This document shows positions 44,559 through 52,613 of a DNA stretch of 64,000 nucleotides, piece by piece (position 1 is the first letter of the stretch; every line of letters begins with the position of its first letter). Origin of the DNA: Anaeromassilibacillus sp. An200 (GTDB lineage Bacteria; Bacillota; Clostridia; Oscillospirales; Acutalibacteraceae); the NCBI RefSeq assembly GCF_002160025.1, contig NZ_NFJU01000003.1, positions 1-64,000 on the forward strand, read 5' to 3'. The notes beneath the pieces are model-generated. The model saw only the letters and a list, made by a program, of their open reading frames with translations. It was not told where the DNA came from and did no database searches. Made by a program: the position numbers and the translations under genes.

Positions 44559-45236
44559 TTAATCATTCGGATCGATTTGCTTCAGACAAAACCAAGAGCC
44601 CTTTGTATCCAGCAGCCCTGCTTTTTTTAGTTTGCTGATTTCTGCCGACATAGCGGTACGCTCTACCCCCAAATAATCCGCTAAGGCCTGTCGTTCACAG
44701 GGGATGACAAACTCTGCGCTTCCTTGCTGCTTTGCCTGATCCAGGAGGTAGGCCAGCAGCTTTTCTTTTGTGGTCTTTTGAGACATATACCGCACCTTTT
44801 GTGTGAATGCCAAATTTTTTTGCGCCAATCCCTTTAAGATGTTTTGAATCAACAGACTGTGAAAGTGGCAGGTATGGGAGCACATAGTCAGGATTCTCCG
44901 GCAGTTCAGGAGAAGTACCTCGCTGTCCTTGCCTGCAAACACACTGACAGGCATGCTTTCCAAACCGGCGCAGGAAAAGGCTTCTCCAAAGGATTCCCCA
45001 GGCTGCAAAATAGATAACACACTTCGGTTTCCATAGTAATCATCCTGAACTACCTGCACATTGCCGGAGAGAATAACACCTACCAGCTGCGCAGGATCTC
45101 CCTCCAAAAAGACAGGATCGCCTTTGGGAACCGCTATCAATTTCGCGCCAAGGCATGCCATCATTGCTTTGAGGTCTTCCTGCCCAATTCCATGAAACAG
45201 AGGGCATTGAAACAGGATCGAAAAATATTTTTCCAT
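44559..45236 (-). CDS. Crp/Fnr family regulator (HcpR-like by context)
   Basis: Effector-binding transcription factor, 225 residues. Residues ~10-120 form the cyclic-nucleotide-type barrel (CPLFHGIGQEDLKAMMACL, GDPAQLVGVILSGNVQVV, GESFGEAFSCAG); residues ~150-220 hold the winged HTH (ALADYLGVERTAMSAEISKLKKAGLL). Fnr-type N-terminal Fe-S cysteines are not obvious; CSHTC near residue 130 could bind a metal. Start at 45236 has GGAGG 7 nt upstream. Divergent from cupin-hcp, the layout of HcpR regulators that respond to NO or nitrite in anaerobes. Confidence 0.87.
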   Translation of the reverse strand: MEKYFSILFQCPLFHGIGQEDLKAMMACLGAKLIAVPKGDPVFLEGDPAQLVGVILSGNVQVVQDDYYGNRSVLSILQPGESFGEAFSCAGLESMPVSVFAGKDSEVLLLNCRRILTMCSHTCHFHSLLIQNILKGLAQKNLAFTQKVRYMSQKTTKEKLLAYLLDQAKQQGSAEFVIPCERQALADYLGVERTAMSAEISKLKKAGLLDTKGSWFCLKQIDPND

Positions 45237-45278
45237 AAATGCCTCCAGTGTTGGATTTCCCACAACTGCTTTTTTCTG

Positions 45279-45307
45279 ATTATAGTAAAATGAAAGCGTA
45301 AGGTCAA
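45279..45307 (-). promoter_or_regulatory. SigA-type promoter of the Crp/Fnr gene
   Basis: TTGACC (45302-45307), 17 bp, perfect TATAAT (45279-45284) on the minus strand. AAGGTC (45300-45305) over the -35 is repeated inverted as GACCTT at 45342-45347, a candidate pair of half-sites. The cupin-hcp side has only a poor promoter (TTGTGC ... AATAAA), as expected if it needs an activator. Confidence 0.8.
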
Positions 45308-45410
45308 GCATGCCGGCTTTAATGGGGGCAAAGTTGTGCGAGACCTTGTTTGCGGTGAATAAATCTCAGGAAAGTGTATGAAACTGAAATACAGACAAGG
45401 AGGCATCACC

Positions 45411-45743
45411 ATGAATGTGAAGATGAAAAACATCAGCCAGGCAGAGGTTCTGGTTTTGAAAGATCAGATCGCCTATCAGGAAGGCCAGGTGGTCAGCAAG
45501 ACGCTGGCCCAGAACGATGCTTTGAGCATCACCCTGTTTTCCTTTGCCAAAGGTGAGGAGATCAGTACCCATGAGTCCGGCGGCGATGCTTTTGTTACCT
45601 GCCTGGACGGCGTGGGTAAAATAACCATTGATGGTGTGGATTATCTTCTGCATGAAGGTGAGTCCATCGTCATGCCCGCTGGGCATCCTCACGCAGTGTA
45701 TGGGGAAGAGGCATTTAAGATGCTGCTGGTTGTTGTATTTTAA
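45411..45743 (+). CDS. Cupin-domain protein
   Basis: A 110-residue single cupin barrel: SKTLAQNDALSITLFSFAKGEEISTHESGGDAFVTCLDG (cupin 1, ligand His/Glu region) and IDGVDYLLHEGESIVMPAGHPHAVYG (cupin 2). Metal ligands fit His, Glu-like and His positions. Start at 45411 with AAGGAGG 8 nt upstream; an in-frame ATG 11 codons earlier has GGAAAG. 42 nt before hcp and probably co-transcribed. Small cupins of this kind often accompany hcp; role unknown. Confidence 0.85.
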   Translation: MNVKMKNISQAEVLVLKDQIAYQEGQVVSKTLAQNDALSITLFSFAKGEEISTHESGGDAFVTCLDGVGKITIDGVDYLLHEGESIVMPAGHPHAVYGEEAFKMLLVVVF

Positions 45744-45785
45744 GAATTGGAACAAGCAACAGAAAACACCACGAAGGAGTATAAC

Positions 45786-47426
45786 ATGGAAAATAAAATG
45801 TTTTGTTATCAGTGTCAGGAAACTGCCGGGTGCAAGGGCTGCACCATGGTGGGTGTGTGCGGCAAGAAGCCGGATGTAGCTGCCATGCAGGATTTGCTGG
45901 TGTATGTGAGCAAAGGGATCTCCGCTGTTACCACCGCCCTGCGCAGGGAGGGCAAGCCTGTCGCTGCTGAGATCAATCATCTGATCACCCTCAACCTGTT
46001 TACCACCATTACCAACGCAAATTTTGACAAGGAGAGCATTGAAGCTCGCATCCGTGCCACGCTGGATATTAAGAAAGATTTGCTCTTCCAGCTGAGCAGC
46101 ACCGCAAACCTGCCTGAAGCCGCTTTGTGGGACGGTTCTGGGGATTGGGAGGAGAAGGCCAAAACTGTGGGCGTATTGTCCACCAAAAATGAGGATATTC
46201 GCTCTCTCCGTGAGCTGATCACCTACGGCCTGAAGGGGTTGTCCGCCTACTCCAAGCACGCAAATGTGCTGCTTCAGGACGATGAGGAAGTGGACGCCTT
46301 CCTGCAGCGCGCCCTGGCTGCCACTTTGGACGATACTCTCAGCGTGGACGATCTGGTTTCCCTGACTTTGGAGACCGGCAAGTATGGTGTTTCCGGCATG
46401 GCGCTGCTGGACAAGGCCAACACAACAGCCTACGGCAATCCTGAGATCACCAAGGTAAACATTGGCGTGGGCAAGAATCCTGGTATTCTGGTTTCCGGCC
46501 ATGACCTGCGGGATCTGGAGATGCTGCTGGAGCAGACCCAGGGTACCGGAGTGGATGTGTACACTCACTCCGAGATGCTTCCTGCCCACTACTATCCCGC
46601 CTTCAAGAAGTATTCCAATTTTGTGGGCAATTATGGCAATGCCTGGTGGAAGCAGAAGGAGGAGTTCGAGTCCTTCAATGGTCCCATCCTCATGACTACC
46701 AACTGCATTGTGCCTCCTAAGGACAGCTACAAGGAACGTCTGTATACCACCGGCGCTGCAGGTTATCCCGGCTGTAAGCACATCCCAGGTGAGATTGGAG
46801 AGCAGAAGGACTTCTCCGCTCTCATTGCGCATGCCCAAAAATGTGCGCCCCCCACCGAAATCGAAACCGGAGAAATCATTGGCGGCTTCGCCCACGCTCA
46901 GGTGTTTGCTCTGGCCGATAAAGTCGTGGAGGCTGTAAAGGCCGGCGCAATCAAGAAATTTGTGGTGATGGGCGGCTGTGACGGCAGGGCCAAGAGCCGC
47001 GACTACTACACCGAATTTGCCAAGGCCCTGCCCAAGGACGCGGTCATCCTTACCGCCGGCTGCGCGAAGTACAAGTACAACAAGCTGCCTCTGGGGGACA
47101 TTGGCGGCATTCCCCGGGTGCTGGACGCAGGCCAGTGCAACGACTCCTATTCTCTGGCGGTTATCGCGCTGAAACTGAAAGAGATCCTTGGCCTGGATGA
47201 CATCAACGACCTGCCCATCGTCTACAACATCGCTTGGTATGAGCAGAAGGCTGTTATTGTACTGCTGGCTCTGTTGTATCTGGGCGTCAAGAATATTCAT
47301 CTCGGTCCTACTCTGCCCGCTTTCCTCAGCCCTAATGTGGCAAAGGTTCTCGTTGAAAATTTTGGCATCGCCGGTATCGGTACAGTGGAGGACGATCTGA
47401 AGCAATTCTTCGGTGAGAACGCCTGA
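45786..47426 (+). CDS. hcp: Hybrid cluster protein (hydroxylamine reductase / NO reductase)
   Basis: Fe-S-O enzyme that reduces NO to N2O at low levels and hydroxylamine in vitro. The 546-residue protein has the N-terminal proximal-cluster cysteines ([21 protein letters not shown]) and hybrid-cluster ligands in [56 protein letters not shown] and [11 protein letters not shown]. The short CxxC-CxxC spacing is the class of strict anaerobes. Start at 45786 follows AAGGAG. The reductase partner Hcr is not in the window. Confidence 0.97.
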   Translation: MENKMFCYQCQETAGCKGCTMVGVCGKKPDVAAMQDLLVYVSKGISAVTTALRREGKPVAAEINHLITLNLFTTITNANFDKESIEARIRATLDIKKDLLFQLSSTANLPEAALWDGSGDWEEKAKTVGVLSTKNEDIRSLRELITYGLKGLSAYSKHANVLLQDDEEVDAFLQRALAATLDDTLSVDDLVSLTLETGKYGVSGMALLDKANTTAYGNPEITKVNIGVGKNPGILVSGHDLRDLEMLLEQTQGTGVDVYTHSEMLPAHYYPAFKKYSNFVGNYGNAWWKQKEEFESFNGPILMTTNCIVPPKDSYKERLYTTGAAGYPGCKHIPGEIGEQKDFSALIAHAQKCAPPTEIETGEIIGGFAHAQVFALADKVVEAVKAGAIKKFVVMGGCDGRAKSRDYYTEFAKALPKDAVILTAGCAKYKYNKLPLGDIGGIPRVLDAGQCNDSYSLAVIALKLKEILGLDDINDLPIVYNIAWYEQKAVIVLLALLYLGVKNIHLGPTLPAFLSPNVAKVLVENFGIAGIGTVEDDLKQFFGENA

Positions 47427-47480
47427 TAATGATACGGCCCGATCTTTCTATCTGGTAAACTGCACGAGAAAGCAAAAAAC

Positions 47481-47532
47481 AAAGCCGGTTCTCTTTGCGC
47501 TTGACAGGCGCAAAGAGAACCGGCTTTCCTTT
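47481..47532. terminator. Terminator of cupin-hcp
   Basis: Perfect 20-bp stem (47481-47500 with 47508-47527, 7-nt loop) followed by CCTTT on the plus strand and GTTTTTT on the minus strand. Works both ways and closes the nitrosative-stress block. Confidence 0.9.
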
Positions 47533-47666
47533 GTCCCGGCGGATAGAGAAAATTGCATGTAATTGACTTTTAAAGCGGAAATTTTCCTGGAATAAAATGG
47601 AAATACCAGCGTGCTATTTTCTGAATCAGGAGACGATGTGAACTGCGGGGGATCCGCAGGCTCGTG

Positions 47667-48419
47667 TTACAGCACTCGCTCCAGCCTTCTCCGGGCTTCA
47701 AGCAGAGGTTGTTTCACCTGCTCCAAGTCAAAATCTACGCGCAGCGTCGGCACGGAAATGCTGATTCCCAGGCATACCTCTCCCGTGCTGTTGCGTACCG
47801 GCACAGCAATACAGCGGATTCCCAGAGTTGACTCCTCGCACTCGTAGGCAAAGCCGGAAGTACGAATTTGCGTAAGCTGGCGAAGCAGCTCCTCCACAGT
47901 GCTGATGCTGTTATCCGTCATCCGTTCCAGTTCCCTGTTGTGGTACAGGGTTTGGATTTCCTCATCGCTTTTGCCGGAGAGAAGGGCCTTCCCGAGCGCT
48001 GTCACATGGGCCGGCACGCGCTTTCCCACGCTTGATACCATGCGTACCACATGAGAGCAATCGAATTTGCTCAGGTATACAACATCGGTTCCTTCCAGAA
48101 CGGCCAAATGCGCGGTTTCGTTCGTTACACGCACCAATTCCTCCAGCACATCGCGTGAATAGAGATAGAAGTCGTTGTTTTCCACAAACCGTGAGCCAAT
48201 CTCAAAAGCTCTCAGGCCAATCACAAAGCGATTGTGCGGGTTTTTGGCGATATAGCCGAAATGCAAGAACGTCATCAAAAGAGAGTAGGCACTGCTCTTG
48301 GCAATGTCCAGTGTGGCGCACACATCCGTCAGCGAAGCGCCATCCGGGCAGGAGGCAACATATTCGAGAATATGCAGTGCTTTTTCCAGCATTCTGTGGT
48401 TTTTGGTTTCCGATTCCAT
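47667..48419 (-). CDS. IclR family transcriptional regulator
   Basis: Repressor or activator of catabolic genes, 250 residues. Winged HTH at ~8-65 (MLEKALHILEYVASCPDGASLTDVCATLDIAKSSAYSLLMTF), effector domain at ~75-245 (LAVLEGTDVVYLSKFDCSH, VPAHVTALGKALLSG, GFAYECEESTLGIRCIAVPVRN). Normal length. Start follows AAGGAGAC. Upstream of an aldose epimerase and near a sugar/polyol dehydrogenase, its likely targets. Confidence 0.9.
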   Translation of the reverse strand: MESETKNHRMLEKALHILEYVASCPDGASLTDVCATLDIAKSSAYSLLMTFLHFGYIAKNPHNRFVIGLRAFEIGSRFVENNDFYLYSRDVLEELVRVTNETAHLAVLEGTDVVYLSKFDCSHVVRMVSSVGKRVPAHVTALGKALLSGKSDEEIQTLYHNRELERMTDNSISTVEELLRQLTQIRTSGFAYECEESTLGIRCIAVPVRNSTGEVCLGISISVPTLRVDFDLEQVKQPLLEARRRLERVL

Positions 48420-48487
48420 ACGATTTCCGTCTCCTTTTTCCGATATAAAACCGTGGTGCAGAATAAGGAACCTGTTTGTTTTCTTTC

Positions 48488-48515
48488 ATTATACTTGGAT
48501 CAGGGAAAAAATCAA
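48488..48515 (-). promoter_or_regulatory. SigA-type promoter of iclR-like gene
   Basis: TTGATT (48510-48515), 16 bp, perfect TATAAT (48488-48493) on the minus strand, in the gap after the epimerase gene. Confidence 0.78.
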
Positions 48516-48528
48516 CTTGTTTCTTCGT

Positions 48529-49551
48529 TTATACCGTATCGAAGCGGTAGACGGTTGTGCTCGTCTCTGTCTCCCCGGGCAGTAAAAAGCGGGCGGGAAA
48601 TCCCCTGTGGTGCAGGAAATCAACAGCATACTGTGTTTCCAGGCATACGGCATGATGTGCTTCGTCTAAAACCCCATCCCGCAGTATCAGCCCTTCCCGT
48701 GCAAAATTGGAGGTATATAGCTGCAAGGCAGGCAGATCGGAAAGTACAGTCAGACGGCGGCCGGATCGGGGCGACCAAACACAGGCCACCGGACGCAGAC
48801 CGGATCCGTCCGGCAGGTAGGTGTGATCGTAGCCGTGCGCGGCGGCAAGCTCGGGAAGGGACAGAGCACCGATGGGACGCGGCCGGCGAAAATCGAAAAC
48901 GGTATTTTCTACCGGCAGAATCTGTCCCGTGGGACGGCAGCTGTCCGAAAGCTCCAGCATGCGGGCGGCATGGATTTGCAGGTGATAACCGGACACATCC
49001 CGCCGGAAATCGCCGTCAAGATTGAAATAGGAGTGATTGGTGAAGCTCACCGGCGTTTTTTTGGTGCTCATGGCGTCCCAGCGGATTTCCAGAGCATTGT
49101 CCGGTGTAAGCAGGTAGGAAACAGAGACAGACAGCGTTCCCGGATATCCATCCAGTCCGTCCGGGAACTGGTGGGTGAATGTGACAGCGTTTTCGCAGAC
49201 TTTTTCTATCTCCCACACGACGCAGGAAAAACCATGTATCCCTCCATGCAGATGCTGGGGCGGATCGTTAACAGAGAGGGGATAGGTTTTCCCGTCCATC
49301 TCAAAGCAAGCCCCTTCGATCAGGTTGGCAACACGGCCGACAGCCGCTCCGGCATATTTGTCATCTGTCTCGTATGCGGCAAGTGAATCGTAGCCAAGCA
49401 CAACGTTTTCCATCCGTCCAGCCCGATCCGGTGCAATCAGGCACAGGATCCGGCAGCCATAGCTGGAGACGGTCATAGAGAGGCCGCCTTGTCCCTGCAA
49501 ATGCAGAAGCAGAGCCTTTTCTCCGCTGTGTGTGGTTCCCCAGATTTCCAT
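48529..49551 (-). CDS. galM: Aldose 1-epimerase (galactose mutarotase family)
   Basis: Interconverts alpha and beta anomers of aldoses. The 340-residue protein has QHLHGGIHGFSCVVWE (catalytic His, ~96), SFTNHSYFNLDGD (~174, second His), YDHTYLP and HHAVCLETQYAVDFLHH with the catalytic-base Glu near residue 304. Start at 49551 (MEIWGTTHSG) with GGGAGG 9 nt upstream. The symbol is used at family level; the sugar is not known. Confidence 0.88.
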   Translation of the reverse strand: MEIWGTTHSGEKALLLHLQGQGGLSMTVSSYGCRILCLIAPDRAGRMENVVLGYDSLAAYETDDKYAGAAVGRVANLIEGACFEMDGKTYPLSVNDPPQHLHGGIHGFSCVVWEIEKVCENAVTFTHQFPDGLDGYPGTLSVSVSYLLTPDNALEIRWDAMSTKKTPVSFTNHSYFNLDGDFRRDVSGYHLQIHAARMLELSDSCRPTGQILPVENTVFDFRRPRPIGALSLPELAAAHGYDHTYLPDGSGLRPVACVWSPRSGRRLTVLSDLPALQLYTSNFAREGLILRDGVLDEAHHAVCLETQYAVDFLHHRGFPARFLLPGETETSTTVYRFDTV

Positions 49552-49585
49552 GAGCAGATACCTCCCTTTCTGCAAAACAGAATTC

Positions 49586-49613
49586 ATTATACCGCTTTGC
49601 AGCCAAAAAGCAA
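49586..49613 (-). promoter_or_regulatory. SigA-type promoter of the epimerase gene
   Basis: TTGCTT (49608-49613), 16 bp, perfect TATAAT (49586-49591) on the minus strand. Confidence 0.75.
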
Positions 49614-49626
49614 GAGGAAATACAGC

Positions 49627-49655
49627 TTGACAGACCTTTGGGAAAGCGCTACAAT
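49627..49655 (+). promoter_or_regulatory. SigA-type promoter of the zinc dehydrogenase gene, with cre-like sequence
   Basis: Perfect TTGACA (49627-49632), 17 bp, TACAAT (49650-49655). GGAAAGCGCTACAA across the spacer and -10 matches one half of a CcpA/LacI-type operator well and the other half poorly, so catabolite control is possible but unproven. Confidence 0.82.
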
Positions 49656-49675
49656 GTGTTTGTATATAAAATATA

Positions 49676-49693
49676 AGTTCTTAAATAAGAACT
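49676..49693 (+). promoter_or_regulatory. Palindrome downstream of the dehydrogenase promoter
   Basis: AGTTCTT-AAAT-AAGAACT, perfect 7-bp arms, about 20 nt after the -10 and before the ribosome site. A candidate operator for the nearby IclR-type regulator. Confidence 0.5.
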
Positions 49694-49727
49694 AAAACGA
49701 GCTTTGACGATAGGGAGGAGCAGAAGC

Positions 49728-50762
49728 ATGAAGGCAGCCGTGTGGAAGGATTATCATGTGGTGGAGGTACAAGAGGTTCCCGATCCGCAGATCAGCGAGC
49801 ATGAGGTCTTGATCAAAGTGTGGGCGGCCGGCGTATGCGCCACGGATCTGGAAGTGATCTCCGGGCGTTTCATATACGGCGCCCCGCCGCATGTGCTGGG
49901 CCATGAGATTGCCGGAGAGATTGTGCAAACAGGCAGCGCTGTGACGACACGGCGCGTAGGTGAGCGTGTGGTGGTGGAAACCTCGGTGGGATGCGGACAT
50001 TGTGAGTTCTGCCGCAGAGGGGACAGGCACCTGTGCCCGGAGATGACCGAGATCGGTTTCACGCCGCACTGGGGTGGTTACGCCCAGTATGTGAAGGCTC
50101 CGGCAGAAAATTTGTTTGTGATCCCAGATAACATCAGCTATGACGAAGCGGGAATTCTCGAGAGCACCGTCTGTCCCGTGGGCGGGCTGATGCGGCTGGG
50201 TGTGCATTTTGGGGAAACCGTTCTGGTTTATGGCGTAGGTCCGGCGGGAATCGCCTTTATCCAGGGCGCAAAGGCTATGGGAGCGGGACGTGTCATTGCG
50301 GTAGCCCGCAGCGAGGAGCGGCTGCGCCGCGCGGCCGGTTTTGGTGCGGACTATCTGATCTGCTCCAAAACAGAGGATGTGCGCGCTAAGGTGCTGGAAT
50401 ATACGGACGGTAAGGGCGCAGATCTCGTGTGCGAAGCAGCCGGCAGTCCCGAAACCATTTTGTCCGCGTGTGCCTGTGCACGCAGATCGGGGCGCATTAT
50501 CCTCTACGGTATTCCGGATCGTGACAAGCCGCTGACGCTGCCATATACGGACATCATTATGAACCAGCTTGAAATGTACGGCGTGGTTGGAAATCCACAT
50601 GTGTGGGAGCCGCTTTTGCAGCTGGCGTCTTCCGGCCGTTTCAACCTGCGGGATATGGTGACGGCAGCCTTCCCGTTGGATCGGATTGGTGACGCAATGC
50701 GTCTGATGGAAGATCCCGTCCATAAGCCTATCAAGGTGGTTGTACATCCGTGGGAATCCTGA
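49728..50762 (+). CDS. Zinc-dependent alcohol/polyol dehydrogenase (MDR family)
   Basis: NAD(P)-dependent medium-chain dehydrogenase, 344 residues. Catalytic zinc site Cys in AGVCATDLE (~37) and GHEIAGEI (~61); structural zinc cysteines CGHCEFCRRGDRHLC (~90-104); Rossmann loop YGVGPAGIAFIQ (~170). Resembles sorbitol/threonine dehydrogenase-type enzymes. Start at 49728 with GGGAGGAG upstream. It lies between a sugar epimerase and a YesM/YesN two-component system, so a sugar or polyol substrate is likely. Confidence 0.9.
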   Translation: MKAAVWKDYHVVEVQEVPDPQISEHEVLIKVWAAGVCATDLEVISGRFIYGAPPHVLGHEIAGEIVQTGSAVTTRRVGERVVVETSVGCGHCEFCRRGDRHLCPEMTEIGFTPHWGGYAQYVKAPAENLFVIPDNISYDEAGILESTVCPVGGLMRLGVHFGETVLVYGVGPAGIAFIQGAKAMGAGRVIAVARSEERLRRAAGFGADYLICSKTEDVRAKVLEYTDGKGADLVCEAAGSPETILSACACARRSGRIILYGIPDRDKPLTLPYTDIIMNQLEMYGVVGNPHVWEPLLQLASSGRFNLRDMVTAAFPLDRIGDAMRLMEDPVHKPIKVVVHPWES

Positions 50763-50778
50763 GAATGGTGGCTGCCGC

Positions 50779-50807
50779 TTGACACCAATTTGGTGTGTGA
50801 GTATACT
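50779..50807 (+). promoter_or_regulatory. Promoter of the two-component operon with palindromic operator
   Basis: Perfect TTGACA (50779-50784), 17 bp, TATACT (50802-50807). The spacer carries ACACCAA-T-TTGGTGT (50782-50796), a perfect 7-bp inverted repeat overlapping the -35. A bound repressor would exclude RNA polymerase. Confidence 0.85.
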
Positions 50808-50927
50808 TTTAGAAAAAGCAGCGAATACCGTCAGCCGGAAGCGTATGGTTTCCCCGACAAGAGGAAACGCTGCTTCCGGCTGTTGTTTGCCTCCGGCAAA
50901 GCGGGGAGGAAATGGAAGGAGGGTCCG

Positions 50928-52613
50928 GTGAAAAAACCGAGTCTGAATTTAAAGCAGCGGATTTCCCTGGTGTTTATCTGCTGCCTGCTGCTGATTTTCG
51001 GCGGAATAATGTCCATCTCCAACTATTCCATCCAGTCTATTCTGGAAAACAAAATCGAGACGGGCTATGAGAACACAGCCAATCAGCTTTGCCTGATGAT
51101 GGAGAACACCATCTCCAACATGAATCATGTGTCACAGCTCCTGGTGGTAGGCAGCGCCGCGGAATATCTGGAGGGATACTTTCATGCGGAGCCAGGCTAT
51201 GACAAGATCCGGTACAGCGATTCCGTTCGGGAACAGATGGCGGTGCTCACGTTTACCAATCCCACCATCGGGCTGACGGCGTATCTGTCACCGGGGGAGG
51301 ATAAGCCTCTGTTTACCACAGGAACCATCCGGGATAAGGTGGATCTCGATCAGATGCCCTTGCTGATGGAATCCGGCACCATCCGGTATTACGGACCGAT
51401 GCAGAGCCTTTCCCAGGCCACGGACCGTACAGTTCTGGCCGCCGTGCGTTCCGTGCAGCTCTCGGATGGCCAGGAACTCCTGCTGTATGTGGAATCTGCT
51501 TTTCATGTGGTGGACGATATTTTGGAAGCCAATCAGGGCCAGGAACGCTTTCCCATCCTGTTTCTTGATCCGCAGGGGACCATCACCTACTCAGAATCCG
51601 AAAGCTTCGCCACAGGGATCCCCTTCAGCGAGGAGGATCTGACCGGCTTTTATCCGTTCCGAGTGAAGGCCAATCAAGGCTGGGAGGTTGTCATGCTGGT
51701 GCCCGAGGGGATCTACATGCAGGAGCGCAACCAGTGGATTGAAAGTCTGGCGGTTTTCTGTGTGGTGATCGTTATCTTCTGCGCCGTGATGGTGTGGATG
51801 CTGTGGCGAATGATTTACCGGCCTCTGGGCATTTTTGAAAGAAGAATGTCCACTGTTCTCGAGGAGGCTCCGGCTTCCGGCGGAGAAAAAACGAACATCG
51901 CCGAATACGATGAGCTGCTTGAAAAATTTGAAGAGATGCGCGGGGAAATCCGCCGGATGATCCAGGAGATTTCTGTTGCTGAGCAGCGCCGGGCCGATCT
52001 CGAGGTGGAAAAGCTTCGCTATCAAATCAATCCTCATTTTCTGATGAACACACTGAACACAGTGCACTGGATGGCGCTGATGAATAACCAGGACGATATC
52101 GATCACACCGTGCAAAGCCTGAACCGGCTTCTCCTGTATAATCTGAACAAGCAAAACCGTGAGGCTACGCTGGCCGATGAGGTGATGGCGATCCGGGAAT
52201 ATCTGGCTCTGCAGCAGGTGCGGTATGATTTCAGCTTTGTCTGCACGCAGGAGCCGCCGGACGATCCGCTTGCATATGCCTGTCCGAAGTTTATCCTGCA
52301 GCCGTTGGTGGAGAACGCGCTCTATCATGGTTACAGCAAAGACATGACGGTTTCCCTGCGGATCCGTGTGACGGATCGCATTGAAGTGACGGTGGCGGAT
52401 AATGGGAATGGTATGACGCCGGAGCAGCTCGAAAAAATGTGCAGCCTGAAGGAAGACAGCCCGGAGGAAGGGCTTGGCATCGGATTCAGCTATGTCATTC
52501 GCTCGATTCACCGCCGGTATCATGGGAAAGCAGACTGGTCTGTGGAAAGCCGTTTGGGAGAGGGGACGGCTGTGCATCTGTATTTGCCAAAGGAGGTGGC
52601 GAAGTCGTGCTGA
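50928..52613 (+). CDS. YesM-type sensor histidine kinase
   Basis: Membrane sensor of the LytS/YesM class, 561 residues. Membrane helix ~10-32, extracytoplasmic sensor ~35-270, second helix ~275-300, HAMP, then His_kinase motif YQINPHFLMNTLNTVHWM (phospho-His ~367) and HATPase boxes FILQPLVENALYHGY, VADNGNGMTPEQ and GLGIGFSYVIRSI. GTG start at 50928 after GGAAGGAGG; the frame is open earlier without a site. Overlaps its response regulator by 7 nt. These pairs control carbohydrate ABC operons. Confidence 0.9.
   Translation: MKKPSLNLKQRISLVFICCLLLIFGGIMSISNYSIQSILENKIETGYENTANQLCLMMENTISNMNHVSQLLVVGSAAEYLEGYFHAEPGYDKIRYSDSVREQMAVLTFTNPTIGLTAYLSPGEDKPLFTTGTIRDKVDLDQMPLLMESGTIRYYGPMQSLSQATDRTVLAAVRSVQLSDGQELLLYVESAFHVVDDILEANQGQERFPILFLDPQGTITYSESESFATGIPFSEEDLTGFYPFRVKANQGWEVVMLVPEGIYMQERNQWIESLAVFCVVIVIFCAVMVWMLWRMIYRPLGIFERRMSTVLEEAPASGGEKTNIAEYDELLEKFEEMRGEIRRMIQEISVAEQRRADLEVEKLRYQINPHFLMNTLNTVHWMALMNNQDDIDHTVQSLNRLLLYNLNKQNREATLADEVMAIREYLALQQVRYDFSFVCTQEPPDDPLAYACPKFILQPLVENALYHGYSKDMTVSLRIRVTDRIEVTVADNGNGMTPEQLEKMCSLKEDSPEEGLGIGFSYVIRSIHRRYHGKADWSVESRLGEGTAVHLYLPKEVAKSC

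Noticed and set aside
45366-47405. Minus-strand 679-codon frame opposite cupin-hcp
   Set aside because: Shadow of hcp; the plus strand holds all hybrid-cluster cysteines with a good start.
48234-49025. Plus-strand frame across the iclR/galM gap
   Set aside because: It spans two promoters and opposes two clear genes.
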